Positions 43,258 through 51,889 of a stretch of DNA of 64,000 nucleotides are shown here, in pieces. How positions within the stretch are numbered: position 1 is the stretch's first letter; each line of letters starts with the position of its first letter. The stretch lies in assembly GCA_013204985.1 (NCBI GenBank), contig JABMLG010000003.1, forward strand, positions 248,001-312,000, read 5' to 3'. The position numbers and the translations under genes are program-made. Below the pieces are notes generated by a model that was not told where the DNA came from, made no database searches, and saw only the letters and a program-made list of their open reading frames with translations. This DNA comes from Microbacteriaceae bacterium VKM Ac-2855 (lineage in GTDB: Bacteria > Actinomycetota > Actinomycetes > Actinomycetales > Microbacteriaceae).

Positions 43258-43995
43258 TCAGGACGTCACGGCATCCTGCGCGCGGCCGGCCTTCAGAGCG
43301 GCGAGGCGGGCGTCGACCTCGGTGAGTTCGCCGAGGTCGTCCAGGCTCTCGAACTGGGCGTCGAGGCTCGAGGCCGCGAGCTCCTCCGCACCGCGCACGC
43401 GTGCCTCCTCGCGGCGGATCTTGTCCTCGAAGCGGCTCACCTCGCTGGTCGGGTCGAGGATGTCGATGCTCTTGATCGCCTCCTGAACCTTGCTCTGCGC
43501 TTCGACCGTCTTCGATCGCGCGATCAGCTCATCGCGCTTCGCCGAGAGCTGGTTCAGCTTCTCCTTCATCTGATTCAGCCCGGTCTTGAGCTTGTTCACG
43601 ATCTCGGTCTGCGAGGCGATGGTCGGCTCCGCGTCCTTCGCCTCCTTCTCCGACTGGATCTGTCGCTGCAGCGCCACCTTGGCGAGCGCGTCGAACTTGT
43701 CGGCATCGGAGGCGTTGCCGGCGGCACGGAACTCGTCACCCTTGCGGCTGGCGGCGAGCGCCTTGGTGCCCCAGTCGTTCGCGTTGTCGACATCCTCGCG
43801 GTAATCGTCCTCGAGCAGACGCAGGTTGCCGATCGTCTGGGCGATCGCCGACTCGGCGTCGCGGATGGAGTCGGTGTAGTCGCGCACCATCTGGTCGAGC
43901 ATCAGCTTCGGATCCTCGGCCTGATCGATCAGCGCATTGATGTTCGCCTTCGCGAGCTGGGCGATGCGGCCGAAGATCGACTGCTTCTGAGACAT
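43258..43995 (-). CDS. PspA/IM30 family membrane-stress protein
   Basis: The 245-residue protein is an almost continuous coiled coil starting SIFGRIAQLAKANINALIDQAEDPKLMLDQMVRDY, the PspA/Vipp1 signature, with a helical C-terminus. Such proteins assemble on damaged membranes and preserve the proton gradient. AAGGAGAGAACC lies right before ATG 43995. It follows the TPM gene by 89 bases on the same strand; the two are a recurrent pair in actinobacteria. Confidence 0.93.
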   Translation of the reverse strand: MSQKQSIFGRIAQLAKANINALIDQAEDPKLMLDQMVRDYTDSIRDAESAIAQTIGNLRLLEDDYREDVDNANDWGTKALAASRKGDEFRAAGNASDADKFDALAKVALQRQIQSEKEAKDAEPTIASQTEIVNKLKTGLNQMKEKLNQLSAKRDELIARSKTVEAQSKVQEAIKSIDILDPTSEVSRFEDKIRREEARVRGAEELAASSLDAQFESLDDLGELTEVDARLAALKAGRAQDAVTS

Positions 43996-44084
43996 GGTTC
44001 TCTCCTTCTGGTCGTGCTGGTTGTCGAATCGGTGTCGGAGTCGTTGGTCGTGAGCGTCAGAAGCCGAGCAGCGGATGCCGAGCG

Positions 44085-46178
44085 TCAGAAGTGGCCGCCG
44101 CCACCGCGTCGGCCGCGCGATGCGGAGCCGCCGAAGCTGCCGGTGCTGCGACGCGAACCTCCGCCGCTCGAGCGCGACGGCCGGTACCCGCCGCCTCCGC
44201 CCCAGCTGCCGCCGCTTCGACCGCCGCCCCAACTGCTGCCGCGGCCTCCGCCCAGAACCTGGTCGAAGAGGATCCCGCCGAGGAAGGCTCCCGAGCTGCT
44301 GCGGCGTCCGCCGCCCAGGAGCCCGCCGAGCCCGTCGTCGGCGACGTCCGAGGAGTAGGCGCTCGCGTCGTTCCGCGCCGACTCCAGACCCTGCTGGGCG
44401 AGCTGCGAGGCACGCGAAGCGGATGCGAGCGCTGCGGCCGGGTCGCTCGGGGCGATCTGTTCGGCGTAGGTCACGGCGCGGGCGGCCTCGGCGATCCGGG
44501 TTCGCGCCTCGGAGCCCACCGCGCCGCGGCGCGTCGAGACGAAATCCTCCGCGGCGGCGACGCGGCTGCGCGCGCTGCTCAACTCGGCGGCCAGGGCGGC
44601 CGCGGTACGCGCGTTCTGGGCCTCCGCGTCCCGATAACCGGCGACGGCGGCATCGATCGTCGCATCGGCGGTGGTCAGGCGGTCCTGCAGCGCGAGGGGA
44701 TCATTCGGTTGCACGGCGGCCGCTCGGTCGACCTCGTCCAGGATGCCCGTGGTGGTGGTGATCGCCGCCGTCACGTTCGCGAGCACGGCGGGGTCGACGG
44801 CGGTGCCGCCCGGGGTGCCGTAGCTCGGAGCCGAGGCCGCGAGCGCTTGTGCCTGAGCGACGTCGGCACGGATCGCGGCGGCATGGCCCGAGAGTTGCGC
44901 CGATGCCTCGGCGAGTTCCTTCCCGCGCCGGTCGACGGCGTCGAGCAGCTCGGCGGCTTGGGCGGATGCCTGCTCCGCCGCTCGCAGCAGAACGGCGGCG
45001 GGGCCGGGGGTACCGGCCGCGATGTCGTCGCGTGCATCGCGGATGCTCGTCGCGGCGAACTCGATGCGGTCCTGCGCCTGCTCGACGTTGTCGGCGACGG
45101 ACGCGGTCGCCGTGGCGGGGTATCGAGCGGCGAGCGACTGCAGGGCCGTGGTGCTCGCCTCGATGCGGCCGGTGGTGTCGGCGAGGGCGGAGTCGATCCG
45201 CTCGAGCTCGGCGGGGGCGTTCTTCTCCAGATCCCGCAGAGCATCGAAGGCGGCGGCCTTCTCATCCAGACCGGTGTTGGCCTCGGTGCACAGCTGCAGG
45301 ATGCTCGTGTACCACTCGTGCCGCTGCGCCGGCGAATCCTCGATCGCGTCGTCGAGCTGCTGCTGCAGGGTGAACGCCCGGGCGAGCAGATTCTTCGCCG
45401 CGTCGAGTGCGCCGCGGAACTCCACCGTCGCATCCGCACCGTACTGCGCCTCGGCGAAGCCGAGCTCCTGCTCGCTGGTGCGCACCGCGTCGTCGGTGTC
45501 GACGAGGGCCGATCCCGCTTGTTTGCGCAGTTCGTCGATCGACGCCTCCCCCGCTTGCTCCGTTTTCCGGCGGCGGGAGCGTCGTACCAGCAGCCAGATG
45601 ACCACCCCGACGGCGATCAGCGCGACGAAGAGCCCAGCGGTGATCAGCAGACCGGTCGTCAGCGAACCGAGCAGCCCCGAACCTCCCGATGAGCTGGAGG
45701 TTCCGTTCAGTCGGTCATCGATCCCGGTCGCTGCAGCGACGACCGCACCCGACCAGTCGCCGTCGCTCAGTTCCGGCTCGATGTCCTCGCTCTGCAGCGC
45801 GCTGAGCTGCGCATCCGTCAGCGCGAAGTCGGCGCCGACCGAGAGCTGGTACTGCCGCGAGTCGACCGCGATCGCCAGCAGCACGTCGTCGGTGCCGAAG
45901 CCGTTCGCGGTCGCGGTCGCGTTCGCCCACGCGGTGCGGTCCTCGGGGTTCGTGAAGGTGTCGACCAGGGCGACGTACAGTTGCACCCGGTCGTTGTCGT
46001 AGAGCCCCTCGATCGCGTTCTCAGCGGCTACCGAATCGCCGAGGACCCCTCCCGGATCGACGATCGACGATCCGGTGAACGACACCGGATCCTCGGCGGC
46101 GGCGGTCGGCGCCGCGATCAGCGCGGCGAGTCCCACGGCCGCCACGATCGCGCTCGCACCGGTGATCTTCGACGACAT
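44085..46178 (-). CDS. TPM-domain membrane protein with coiled-coil and Gly-rich tail
   Basis: The 697-residue protein has a signal peptide (about 1-28, AAPTAAAE), an extracellular TPM domain of about 130 residues (IVDPGGVLGD, DNDRVQLYVALVDTF, GTDDVLLAIAVDSRQYQLSVG), a transmembrane helix near 180-200 and a basic RRSRRRK stop. A long Ala-rich helical cytoplasmic region follows, then a Gly/Ser/Arg tail ending SRGRRGGGGHF. TPM domains accompany PspA-type envelope-stress genes. It likely signals or scaffolds at the membrane; no catalytic site is evident. It is transcribed before pspA. Confidence 0.9.
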   Translation of the reverse strand: MSSKITGASAIVAAVGLAALIAAPTAAAEDPVSFTGSSIVDPGGVLGDSVAAENAIEGLYDNDRVQLYVALVDTFTNPEDRTAWANATATANGFGTDDVLLAIAVDSRQYQLSVGADFALTDAQLSALQSEDIEPELSDGDWSGAVVAAATGIDDRLNGTSSSSGGSGLLGSLTTGLLITAGLFVALIAVGVVIWLLVRRSRRRKTEQAGEASIDELRKQAGSALVDTDDAVRTSEQELGFAEAQYGADATVEFRGALDAAKNLLARAFTLQQQLDDAIEDSPAQRHEWYTSILQLCTEANTGLDEKAAAFDALRDLEKNAPAELERIDSALADTTGRIEASTTALQSLAARYPATATASVADNVEQAQDRIEFAATSIRDARDDIAAGTPGPAAVLLRAAEQASAQAAELLDAVDRRGKELAEASAQLSGHAAAIRADVAQAQALAASAPSYGTPGGTAVDPAVLANVTAAITTTTGILDEVDRAAAVQPNDPLALQDRLTTADATIDAAVAGYRDAEAQNARTAAALAAELSSARSRVAAAEDFVSTRRGAVGSEARTRIAEAARAVTYAEQIAPSDPAAALASASRASQLAQQGLESARNDASAYSSDVADDGLGGLLGGGRRSSSGAFLGGILFDQVLGGGRGSSWGGGRSGGSWGGGGGYRPSRSSGGGSRRSTGSFGGSASRGRRGGGGHF

Positions 46179-46328
46179 CGTCCCTCGCTCTCCGTTGTCG
46201 CCCCCTGCCGGGCGGACGAGGCCGAGTCTATTCGTGCGCCGCGAACGGGAGGTGGGAATGCACGGGGTCCGCGTCCGGTTCGCCCTGGAGTGCCTCGGCT
46301 GCGGGGCACGCCGTCAGAAAGGCACTCC

Positions 46329-47405
46329 ATGGATCTCTTCTCCCCGCTCACCGCCGGTGACCTCGACCTCGCCAACCGCGTCGTGATGGCTCCGCTGACT
46401 CGCACGCGTGCGGGCGCGGACGGAGTGCCGACGGCGCTGATCGCCGAACACTACGCCCAGCGCGCGGGCCTCGGACTGATCATCACCGAGGGCACCTACC
46501 CGAGTGCGGAGTCGCGGGCGTACCCGGGACAGCCGGGAATCGTCACGGATGCTCAGCAAGAGGGCTGGCGCCGCGTGGCTGAGGCCGTACACGCCGCCGG
46601 CGGACGCATCGTGATGCAGCTGATGAACGGTGGCCGCGTCTCGCACACCGCGATCACCGGCACCGATCGGATCGTCGCTCCGAGTGCCGTCGCGAACGTC
46701 GGCGAGGCTCACACCCCTGAGGGCAAGCTGCCCTATCCGGTGCCGCACGCGCTCACCACGGCCGAACTCGCCACCGTCCGCGACGAATTCGTCGCTGCCG
46801 CTCGACGCGCGATCGCCGCCGGACTCGACGGCGTCGAGGTGCACAGCGCCAACGGCTACCTGCTGCACGAATTCCTCGCCCCGAACTCGAACGTTCGCAC
46901 CGACGGTTACGGTTCGTCGCCGGCCGCTCGTGCTCGATTCGTGATCGAGGTGACGCAGGCGGTGGCCGAGGCCGTGGGGCCGGGCCGCGTCGGCATCCGG
47001 CTGTCGCCCGAGCACAACATCCAGGGCCTCGACGAGACGGATGCGGCCGAGACCCGCGCCACCTACGACGCTCTGGTCGACGGCCTGGCACCCCTCGGCC
47101 TCGCGTACCTCAGCATCCTGCACCGTGAGCCCGCCGGCGCGCTGGTTCAGGATCTGCGCCGGCGCTTCGGCGGCACCTTCATCGCCAACAGCGGTTTCGG
47201 CGCCATCACCACCCGCGACGAGGCCGTCGCGTTCGTCGCCGGCGGATCGGCCGATGCCGTAGCCGTCGGACGGCCCGCCATCGCCAACCCGGATCTGGTC
47301 GAGCGTTGGCAGGGCGGTCACACCGAGAACGAGCCGAACCCGGCGACGTTCTACGGCGCCGGAGCCGAGGGGTACACCGACTACCCCCGACTCGACGCGG
47401 CCTAG
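46329..47405 (+). CDS. Alkene reductase, Old Yellow Enzyme family (FMN)
   Basis: The 358-residue protein is a TIM-barrel flavin oxidoreductase: FSPLTAGDLDLANRVVMAPLTRTRAG, QLMNGGRVSH, GVEVHSANGYLLHEFLAPNSNVRTDGYG and the late FIANSGFG and AVAVGRPAIANPDLV. It reduces activated C=C bonds using NAD(P)H. ATG 46329 has AAAGGC upstream; longer frames into the TPM promoter region are not protein-like. Physiological substrate unknown, usually electrophile or quinone detoxification. Confidence 0.94.
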   Translation: MDLFSPLTAGDLDLANRVVMAPLTRTRAGADGVPTALIAEHYAQRAGLGLIITEGTYPSAESRAYPGQPGIVTDAQQEGWRRVAEAVHAAGGRIVMQLMNGGRVSHTAITGTDRIVAPSAVANVGEAHTPEGKLPYPVPHALTTAELATVRDEFVAAARRAIAAGLDGVEVHSANGYLLHEFLAPNSNVRTDGYGSSPAARARFVIEVTQAVAEAVGPGRVGIRLSPEHNIQGLDETDAAETRATYDALVDGLAPLGLAYLSILHREPAGALVQDLRRRFGGTFIANSGFGAITTRDEAVAFVAGGSADAVAVGRPAIANPDLVERWQGGHTENEPNPATFYGAGAEGYTDYPRLDAA

Positions 47406-47456
47406 AGTCGCGAGAGTCGGGTCGGGCAGCGCACCACGTCAACACCGCGGTGCGCA

Positions 47457-47663
47457 CTACCTCTCGCCGACCGCCCGGATGCTCTGGATCTCGTCGTCGA
47501 GCGCGGCCGCGTCGGCCGACGCCCCGAGCGGGTTCGGCTCGGTCGGATTCGGCGTCGTGGGCTCGGAGGGGGTCGGGATGGTCGGCTCGCTCGGCGTCGG
47601 CAGGTCCGGCTCCGATGGCGTCGGACCGGGCGTGGAGGCGTTGGTGATCTCTGACGTCTGCAT
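47457..47663 (-). CDS. Small hypothetical protein with P-T-P-S-E-P repeats (68 aa)
   Basis: ATG 47663 starts MQTSEITNASTPGP followed by five variants of PTPSEPD/T and a charged end (DAAALDDEIQSIRAVGER). The repeat DNA consists of GGCGTCGG/CTCGGAGGG-type units. There is no signal peptide or hydrophobic stretch. No family is recognised; the acidic proline-rich style recalls the small ORF at 30779-30949. It is convergent with the Old Yellow Enzyme gene. Confidence 0.5.
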   Translation of the reverse strand: MQTSEITNASTPGPTPSEPDLPTPSEPTIPTPSEPTTPNPTEPNPLGASADAAALDDEIQSIRAVGER

Positions 47664-47747
47664 GACTCGACGCTAGGCGGCGACTCCGACTCGGGGAAGG
47701 GGCTTGCCATCGCGATGGACGAAGCGTAGCGATCGCGATAACGAGAG

Positions 47748-47781
47748 AAAGGCGCGGAACTCATAAGAGTCCCGCGCCTTT
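47748..47781 (-). terminator. Terminator downstream of the ferritin-like gene
   Basis: AAAGGCGCGG (47748-47757) pairs with CCGCGCCTTT (47772-47781) around a 14-base loop. On the minus strand the stem ends in CGCGCCTTTCTC, giving a short T-rich tail. It stands 114 bases after the ferritin-like stop; nothing else needs it. Confidence 0.8.
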
Positions 47782-47894
47782 CCCCGGTGATGAACCGATC
47801 AAACGATCGATTTATCAACGGCTAGGAACAGCGAATCCACGCGTGCGCTTATCCGTCTATTCGGTGCCGTCGATGAATCGGATTGCCCGATTGA

Positions 47895-48821
47895 TCAGTT
47901 GGCCTGGCTCATGGTGATATCGCCGTTGACGCCGGCCGGGAAGAACCCGCCCGACGGGGCGGCCTTGCTGTTCAGGTACACGACGTTCAGCACCTGGCCG
48001 GGGTTGCGGCTGTAGGCGATGCCGTCCGCATCCGTCGGCTGGATGTTCGCCTGGCCGTTGACCTTGATGCCCTGGTCGTCGTCGGTCGAGCCGTCGAGGC
48101 TGTCGCGCGCGTCGGAGAGCTTGCCGGCCGTGACGTCGAGCCCGAGGGCGTAGAGCGACGAGCGGATGGCCCCAGCGTGGTAGGCCTCGACCGCGAGGAT
48201 GCCGGCGGCGGCCTCGAGGTAGGTCTTGTTGGTGATCAGCGGAGCAGCGCCCTTGTACGCCGTCACTCCGACGTCTTCGAAGACGAACGCGCCCAGCAGG
48301 AAGTTCTGCTCGTTCGCGTAGGGATCGAAGACCTCGCCCGGCTTGATCACACCCGCGGCGATGGCCGCGGCGGTGAAGCTGTCGGAGATGTTGATGGCGG
48401 GGCGGGCCACGGCGGCAGCGCCGAGGTTCTTGCGCAGGAAGTTGACGTGCGCCTTCTCGTCGTTGGCGACCTCGGTCGCGAACGACTTCAGCCACGGGGT
48501 CTTGAACGGCACCGGCTTACCGCCGACGACGCCGCCGAGCTTGCCGACGCCGCTCGTCATCGACGGGGGCAGGCCCGAGCCGGTCACGGCACGGAGGTAG
48601 AACTCGGCCTCGAGGTATTCGAGGTTGAGCGCGAAGTTGAGCACGGTGCCATCGCTGATGGGAGCGGCGGCGACCTCCTCGGCGGAGGCGAACGGAGCAC
48701 CCAGGGCTGCGGCGCCGATGCCCAGCCCCACCACCCCGGTGGCCTCGAAGAAACGACGGCGGTCGAGTGCCGTCTCGGAGCTGCGAACGATCGCGCTCCG
48801 AATGAATGACTTGTCGAACAT
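47895..48821 (-). CDS. Exported ferritin-like domain protein (Tat substrate)
   Basis: The 308-residue protein starts with a twin-arginine signal ([22 protein letters not shown], cleaved near ASAEE). The mature part is a ferritin_2/dessication-type four-helix region ([57 protein letters not shown]) with the Glu/His spacing of a diiron bundle. The function of this exported group is unclear: oxidative or desiccation stress protection is suggested. ATG 48821 is preceded by GGAGATATGCC. Upstream in-frame extension to 49295 is non-coding in character. Confidence 0.9.
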   Translation of the reverse strand: MFDKSFIRSAIVRSSETALDRRRFFEATGVVGLGIGAAALGAPFASAEEVAAAPISDGTVLNFALNLEYLEAEFYLRAVTGSGLPPSMTSGVGKLGGVVGGKPVPFKTPWLKSFATEVANDEKAHVNFLRKNLGAAAVARPAINISDSFTAAAIAAGVIKPGEVFDPYANEQNFLLGAFVFEDVGVTAYKGAAPLITNKTYLEAAAGILAVEAYHAGAIRSSLYALGLDVTAGKLSDARDSLDGSTDDDQGIKVNGQANIQPTDADGIAYSRNPGQVLNVVYLNSKAAPSGGFFPAGVNGDITMSQAN

Positions 48822-49512
48822 GGCATATCTCCAGTGATAGGCGGGAGTGGAGGAGAAGGATCGATATTGCTTGTCGACCCGTTGCACACCGTACGCTCGA
48901 AAGGGCTGTTCGCAATAGTTAATATGCTCGATTGGGTCGAAGAAACAGGGAAAAAAATTCTGGGCAATCCGACCATGCCGGCGGCTTCGAATACCTGTTT
49001 CCCCGATCGCTCGCGGAGATGTCCGTCGCCTCGAAAAGGTCGCGCTGAGGGTCCACGGCTCCTTCTCGCGATCCGCGAGCCAGCCCCCGAACCGGGGCCA
49101 AGCCGCCCGACGCGTGCGCAGTAAGGTCACGATGACACCTGGGCCAACCCGAATTGCCCAGATGTCGGCGCCGCTTCGTTTTCCTAGGACGAAGCGGCGC
49201 GCCCCACTCCTCGTTCGCTGGGAGAGGATGTGATCTGCCGCGCCCCCACTCTCCGGGGCATCTTCACGAATTCGTCGGCGTCGCACACGCAGCACGATTC
49301 CGGGCGCGCTACCGTATCGGTGTTCGGTGACCGGGTCGCCGAACCCGACGTCCGGTTCTAGGAAGACCGTCGACGTCGCGGCGCCGCTCGGCCTAGCCGG
49401 GCGGCGCCGCCATCATCGGCCGTCGTCATGGCGTCGGCTTGCGTCAGGCTGGTACCGTTCTCCTCGTGGGGTGCCGTTCACAGGTGCCTCCAGCGCAGCC
49501 GGGAGGTCGCCC
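48822..49512. other. Long intergenic region with promoter-like AT patch and a 12-bp hairpin
   Basis: About 690 bases without a supported gene. An AT-rich patch at 48905-48965 (GCAATAGTTAATATGCTCG, GGGAAAAAAATTCTGG) probably holds the leftward ferritin-like promoter. GCGCCGCTTCGT (49168-49179) and ACGAAGCGGCGC (49189-49200) form a perfect 12-bp stem with a 9-base loop of unknown role. The frame from 48834 has no ribosome binding site or family features. Confidence 0.4.
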
Positions 49513-50187
49513 ATGCCAGCGCGAGCCAGCGGGAGTGCCGTGTTGTGCGCACCCTACCTGCGCGGCTTCCCTGTCAGCGGCGCCGCCGTCTCGTCCGTCG
49601 CCGGATTCTTCCCCGGTGAGACGATCGAAGCGTCCGACCCCACTGCTGCTCGGCTCGATGAGATCCAGCTCGACCTGGGCGAGGGTCCGTGCTGGGACGC
49701 CGTGCGCGTGCGCCGACCGATCCTGATCCCGGATCCGTTCCGCACGGCGCCGGCGCGCTGGCCGATGTTCTCCGCGGCGCTGGATCACGACCGCATCCGC
49801 TCGCTGTTCGCGTTCCCGCTTCGGCTCGGCACCCTCGATGTCGGGTGCGTCGATCTTTACTCGACCGAGCCGGTCGAGCTGGAGCCGCGGCAGGTCGAGA
49901 AGATCTCGAGCCTTGCGGTCACGACGGCGATCGGAGTGCTCGGTCGCCTGCTCACCGACGACGATGACAGCGACGCACTCGCGCAGCCGTATTCGCGACG
50001 CGTGGTGCACCAGGCGACGGGGATGGTGTTGGCGAGCCTGCGGATCACTCCGGAGGACGCGCTGCTGATCATCCGCGGCCACGCGTTCGCGCAGAACCGG
50101 ACCGTCCTCGACGTGGCCGACGATATCGTTGCTCGACGGATCGATTTCGCAACCCTCGACCTGCCGGCTCGGAACGACGAAATCTAG
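49513..50187 (+). CDS. GAF and ANTAR domain regulator (first of pair)
   Basis: The 224-residue protein has a GAF-like sensor (LDEIQLDLGEGPCWDAVRVRRPILIPDP through LFAFPLRLGTLDVGCVDLYS) and a C-terminal ANTAR RNA-binding domain (VVHQATGMVLASLRITPEDALLIIRGHAFAQNRTVLDVADDIV). ANTAR proteins antagonise transcription termination by binding paired hexaloop hairpins. ATG 49513 is chosen for GGGAGGT seven bases upstream; the longer frame from 49327 lacks homology. A second protein of the same type follows nine bases later, so they may work together. Confidence 0.9.
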   Translation: MPARASGSAVLCAPYLRGFPVSGAAVSSVAGFFPGETIEASDPTAARLDEIQLDLGEGPCWDAVRVRRPILIPDPFRTAPARWPMFSAALDHDRIRSLFAFPLRLGTLDVGCVDLYSTEPVELEPRQVEKISSLAVTTAIGVLGRLLTDDDDSDALAQPYSRRVVHQATGMVLASLRITPEDALLIIRGHAFAQNRTVLDVADDIVARRIDFATLDLPARNDEI

Positions 50188-50196
50188 GATGTGCGC

Positions 50197-50910
50197 ATGG
50201 TGACCAGGTCGCGGGAGCAACAGCTCGTCGAGACATTCGTGACCCTCGCCGATTCCTTGGTCGATGACTACGACGTGGTCGACCTCCTGCAGGGTCTCGT
50301 GGAGCGATGCGTCACCATCTTCGGAGTCCGCGCCGCCGGGATCGTGCTCGCTGACGCGGACGGCCAGCTCGAAGTGATCGCCTCGAGCAACGAGGATGCG
50401 CGTCTGATCGAACTGATGCAGCTCTCGGCCGGCAGCGGCCCGTGCATCGAGTCGTTCTCCACCGGCGAGGTGGTGGTCGTCCCCGACGCCGCGAGCGTCG
50501 TCGGGAGTTGGAGCGACTACAGCGAGTTGTCGAGTCGGCTCGGTCTCACGACCGCGTACTGCGTGCCCATGCGGCTCCGGAGTCGCATCATCGGCTCGCT
50601 GAACCTGTTCGGGGCTGAGAGCGACGCGATCCACGAGGATGACGCTGCGGCGGCACGCGCCCTCGCCGATGTCGCCACGATCGGCATCCTCCATCAGCGG
50701 GCGATCGCCGAGAGCGACCTGATCCGACTCCAACTGCAGCGTGCGCTCGACAGCCGGATCGTGATCGAGCAGGCGAAGGGTGTGATCGCCTTCACCCACC
50801 GCGTGGATGTGGAACAGGCATTTGCGATCCTCCGCGGACACGCGCGCAGTACCTCGACACCGCTCACGACGGTCGCCGAGCAGGTCGTGCGTTTCGACCT
50901 GGAGTTGTAG
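50197..50910 (+). CDS. GAF and ANTAR domain regulator (second of pair)
   Basis: The 237-residue protein has an N-terminal helix (EQQLVETFVTLADSLVDDYDVVDLL), a GAF domain (VRAAGIVLADADGQLEVIASSNEDA, AGSGPCIESFSTGEVV) and a C-terminal ANTAR domain (LDSRIVIEQAKGVIAFTHRVDVEQAFAILRGHAR). ATG 50197 is preferred over GTG 50191 because AGGAT lies seven bases before it. This is the common actinobacterial architecture for ligand- or redox-sensing antitermination. Targets are unknown. Confidence 0.92.
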   Translation: MVTRSREQQLVETFVTLADSLVDDYDVVDLLQGLVERCVTIFGVRAAGIVLADADGQLEVIASSNEDARLIELMQLSAGSGPCIESFSTGEVVVVPDAASVVGSWSDYSELSSRLGLTTAYCVPMRLRSRIIGSLNLFGAESDAIHEDDAAAARALADVATIGILHQRAIAESDLIRLQLQRALDSRIVIEQAKGVIAFTHRVDVEQAFAILRGHARSTSTPLTTVAEQVVRFDLEL

Positions 50911-50941
50911 AACCGACGCACGTGCGGGCCAGACTGGTGTC

Positions 50942-51847
50942 ATGTCCGACACCGATGTCACCCACAGCTACACGGATGCGTACGGCATCCGAATCCATTA
51001 CCGGCGGTGGCTCGCCGCATCGCCTCGAGCGGTGGTTCAGATCGCGCACGGTGTGGGGGAACACTCGGGTCGCTACCGGCGCGTCGCCGCGGCCCTGGTC
51101 GACGCCGGGTATTCGGTGTACGCCGACGATCACCGCGGCCACGGTCTGACCGGGCGCGAGCAGAATAGCGGCGATGTGTCGCAGCAAGGGCGCCTCGGCC
51201 CGGGCGGGTTGCGCGCGACGGCGGATGCGGTGCACCAGTTCACCGAAGTGATCGCGGCCGAATCGCCGGGCCTGCCGATCGTGCTGCTCGGCCATTCGTG
51301 GGGCTCGTTCCTGGCGCAGATGATCGTGAACTCGCACGCGCGCGACTACGACGCGCTGGTGTTGTCGGGATCGTCGCTGCGGCTGCCCGGGTGGCTGAAC
51401 TCCGGCGACCTCAACAAGCGCTGGCGCGGCCCGGCGGCCCACGGCTTGGAGTGGTTGTCGCGCGAGAGCAGCGTCTGGCAGGAGTTCCGTGACGACCCGC
51501 TCACGTTCGAGGAGACGTTGCAGGACCGCTTCGGAGTGCTCGACACCCTCCGTCTTGCGGGCATCCCTGGTCGTCGCCTCGAACGGGATCTGCCGAGCTA
51601 CCTCGTGGTCGGGGCCGATGACCCCGTCGGGGGTCCGCGCGCGGTCGAGGCGCTCGCGCGTGTCTACCGCCGACGGTCGCGGCTGACGGATGTGACGGTG
51701 CGGGTCTATCCGCAAGCCCGTCACGAACTGTTCAACGAAAGCAACCGCGACGAGGTCATCGCGGACCTGATCGCGTGGCTCGACGGTCACCTCCCGGCGC
51801 GGGTGTCGGGAGAGGGCGAGCAGGGCCCGGCGCGGGCATCGGAATAG
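50942..51847 (+). CDS. Alpha/beta hydrolase, monoacylglycerol-lipase-like
   Basis: The 301-residue protein is a Hydrolase_4 type lipase: IHYRRWLAASPRAVVQIAHGVGEHSGRY, the nucleophile elbow GHSWGS, Asp in VVGADDPVGG and His in ARHELFNES complete the triad. It lacks a signal peptide and likely cleaves acyl esters in the cytoplasm. The last residues (GEGEQGPARASE) are encoded by a 33-bp tandem repeat which also contains the stop, so the C-terminus is recent. Confidence 0.9.
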   Translation: MSDTDVTHSYTDAYGIRIHYRRWLAASPRAVVQIAHGVGEHSGRYRRVAAALVDAGYSVYADDHRGHGLTGREQNSGDVSQQGRLGPGGLRATADAVHQFTEVIAAESPGLPIVLLGHSWGSFLAQMIVNSHARDYDALVLSGSSLRLPGWLNSGDLNKRWRGPAAHGLEWLSRESSVWQEFRDDPLTFEETLQDRFGVLDTLRLAGIPGRRLERDLPSYLVVGADDPVGGPRAVEALARVYRRRSRLTDVTVRVYPQARHELFNESNRDEVIADLIAWLDGHLPARVSGEGEQGPARASE

Positions 51848-51879
51848 GGCGAGCAGGGCCCGGCGCGGGCGTCGGAATA
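51814..51879. repeat. 33-bp tandem repeat at the 3' end of the lipase-like gene
   Basis: Two copies (51814-51846 and 51847-51879) starting GGGCGAGCAGGGCCCGGCGC differ at one base; a partial third precedes them from about 51793. The first copy encodes the protein's C-terminus and stop, the second lies before the lipoate ligase gene. Confidence 0.9.
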
Positions 51880-51889
51880 GGCTGACCTC

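Noticed and set aside
48834-49124. Rightward frame of 96 codons in the gap before the GAF-ANTAR genes
   Set aside because: No ribosome binding site; second half is Arg/Pro-rich with no family character; overlaps the ferritin-like promoter region.
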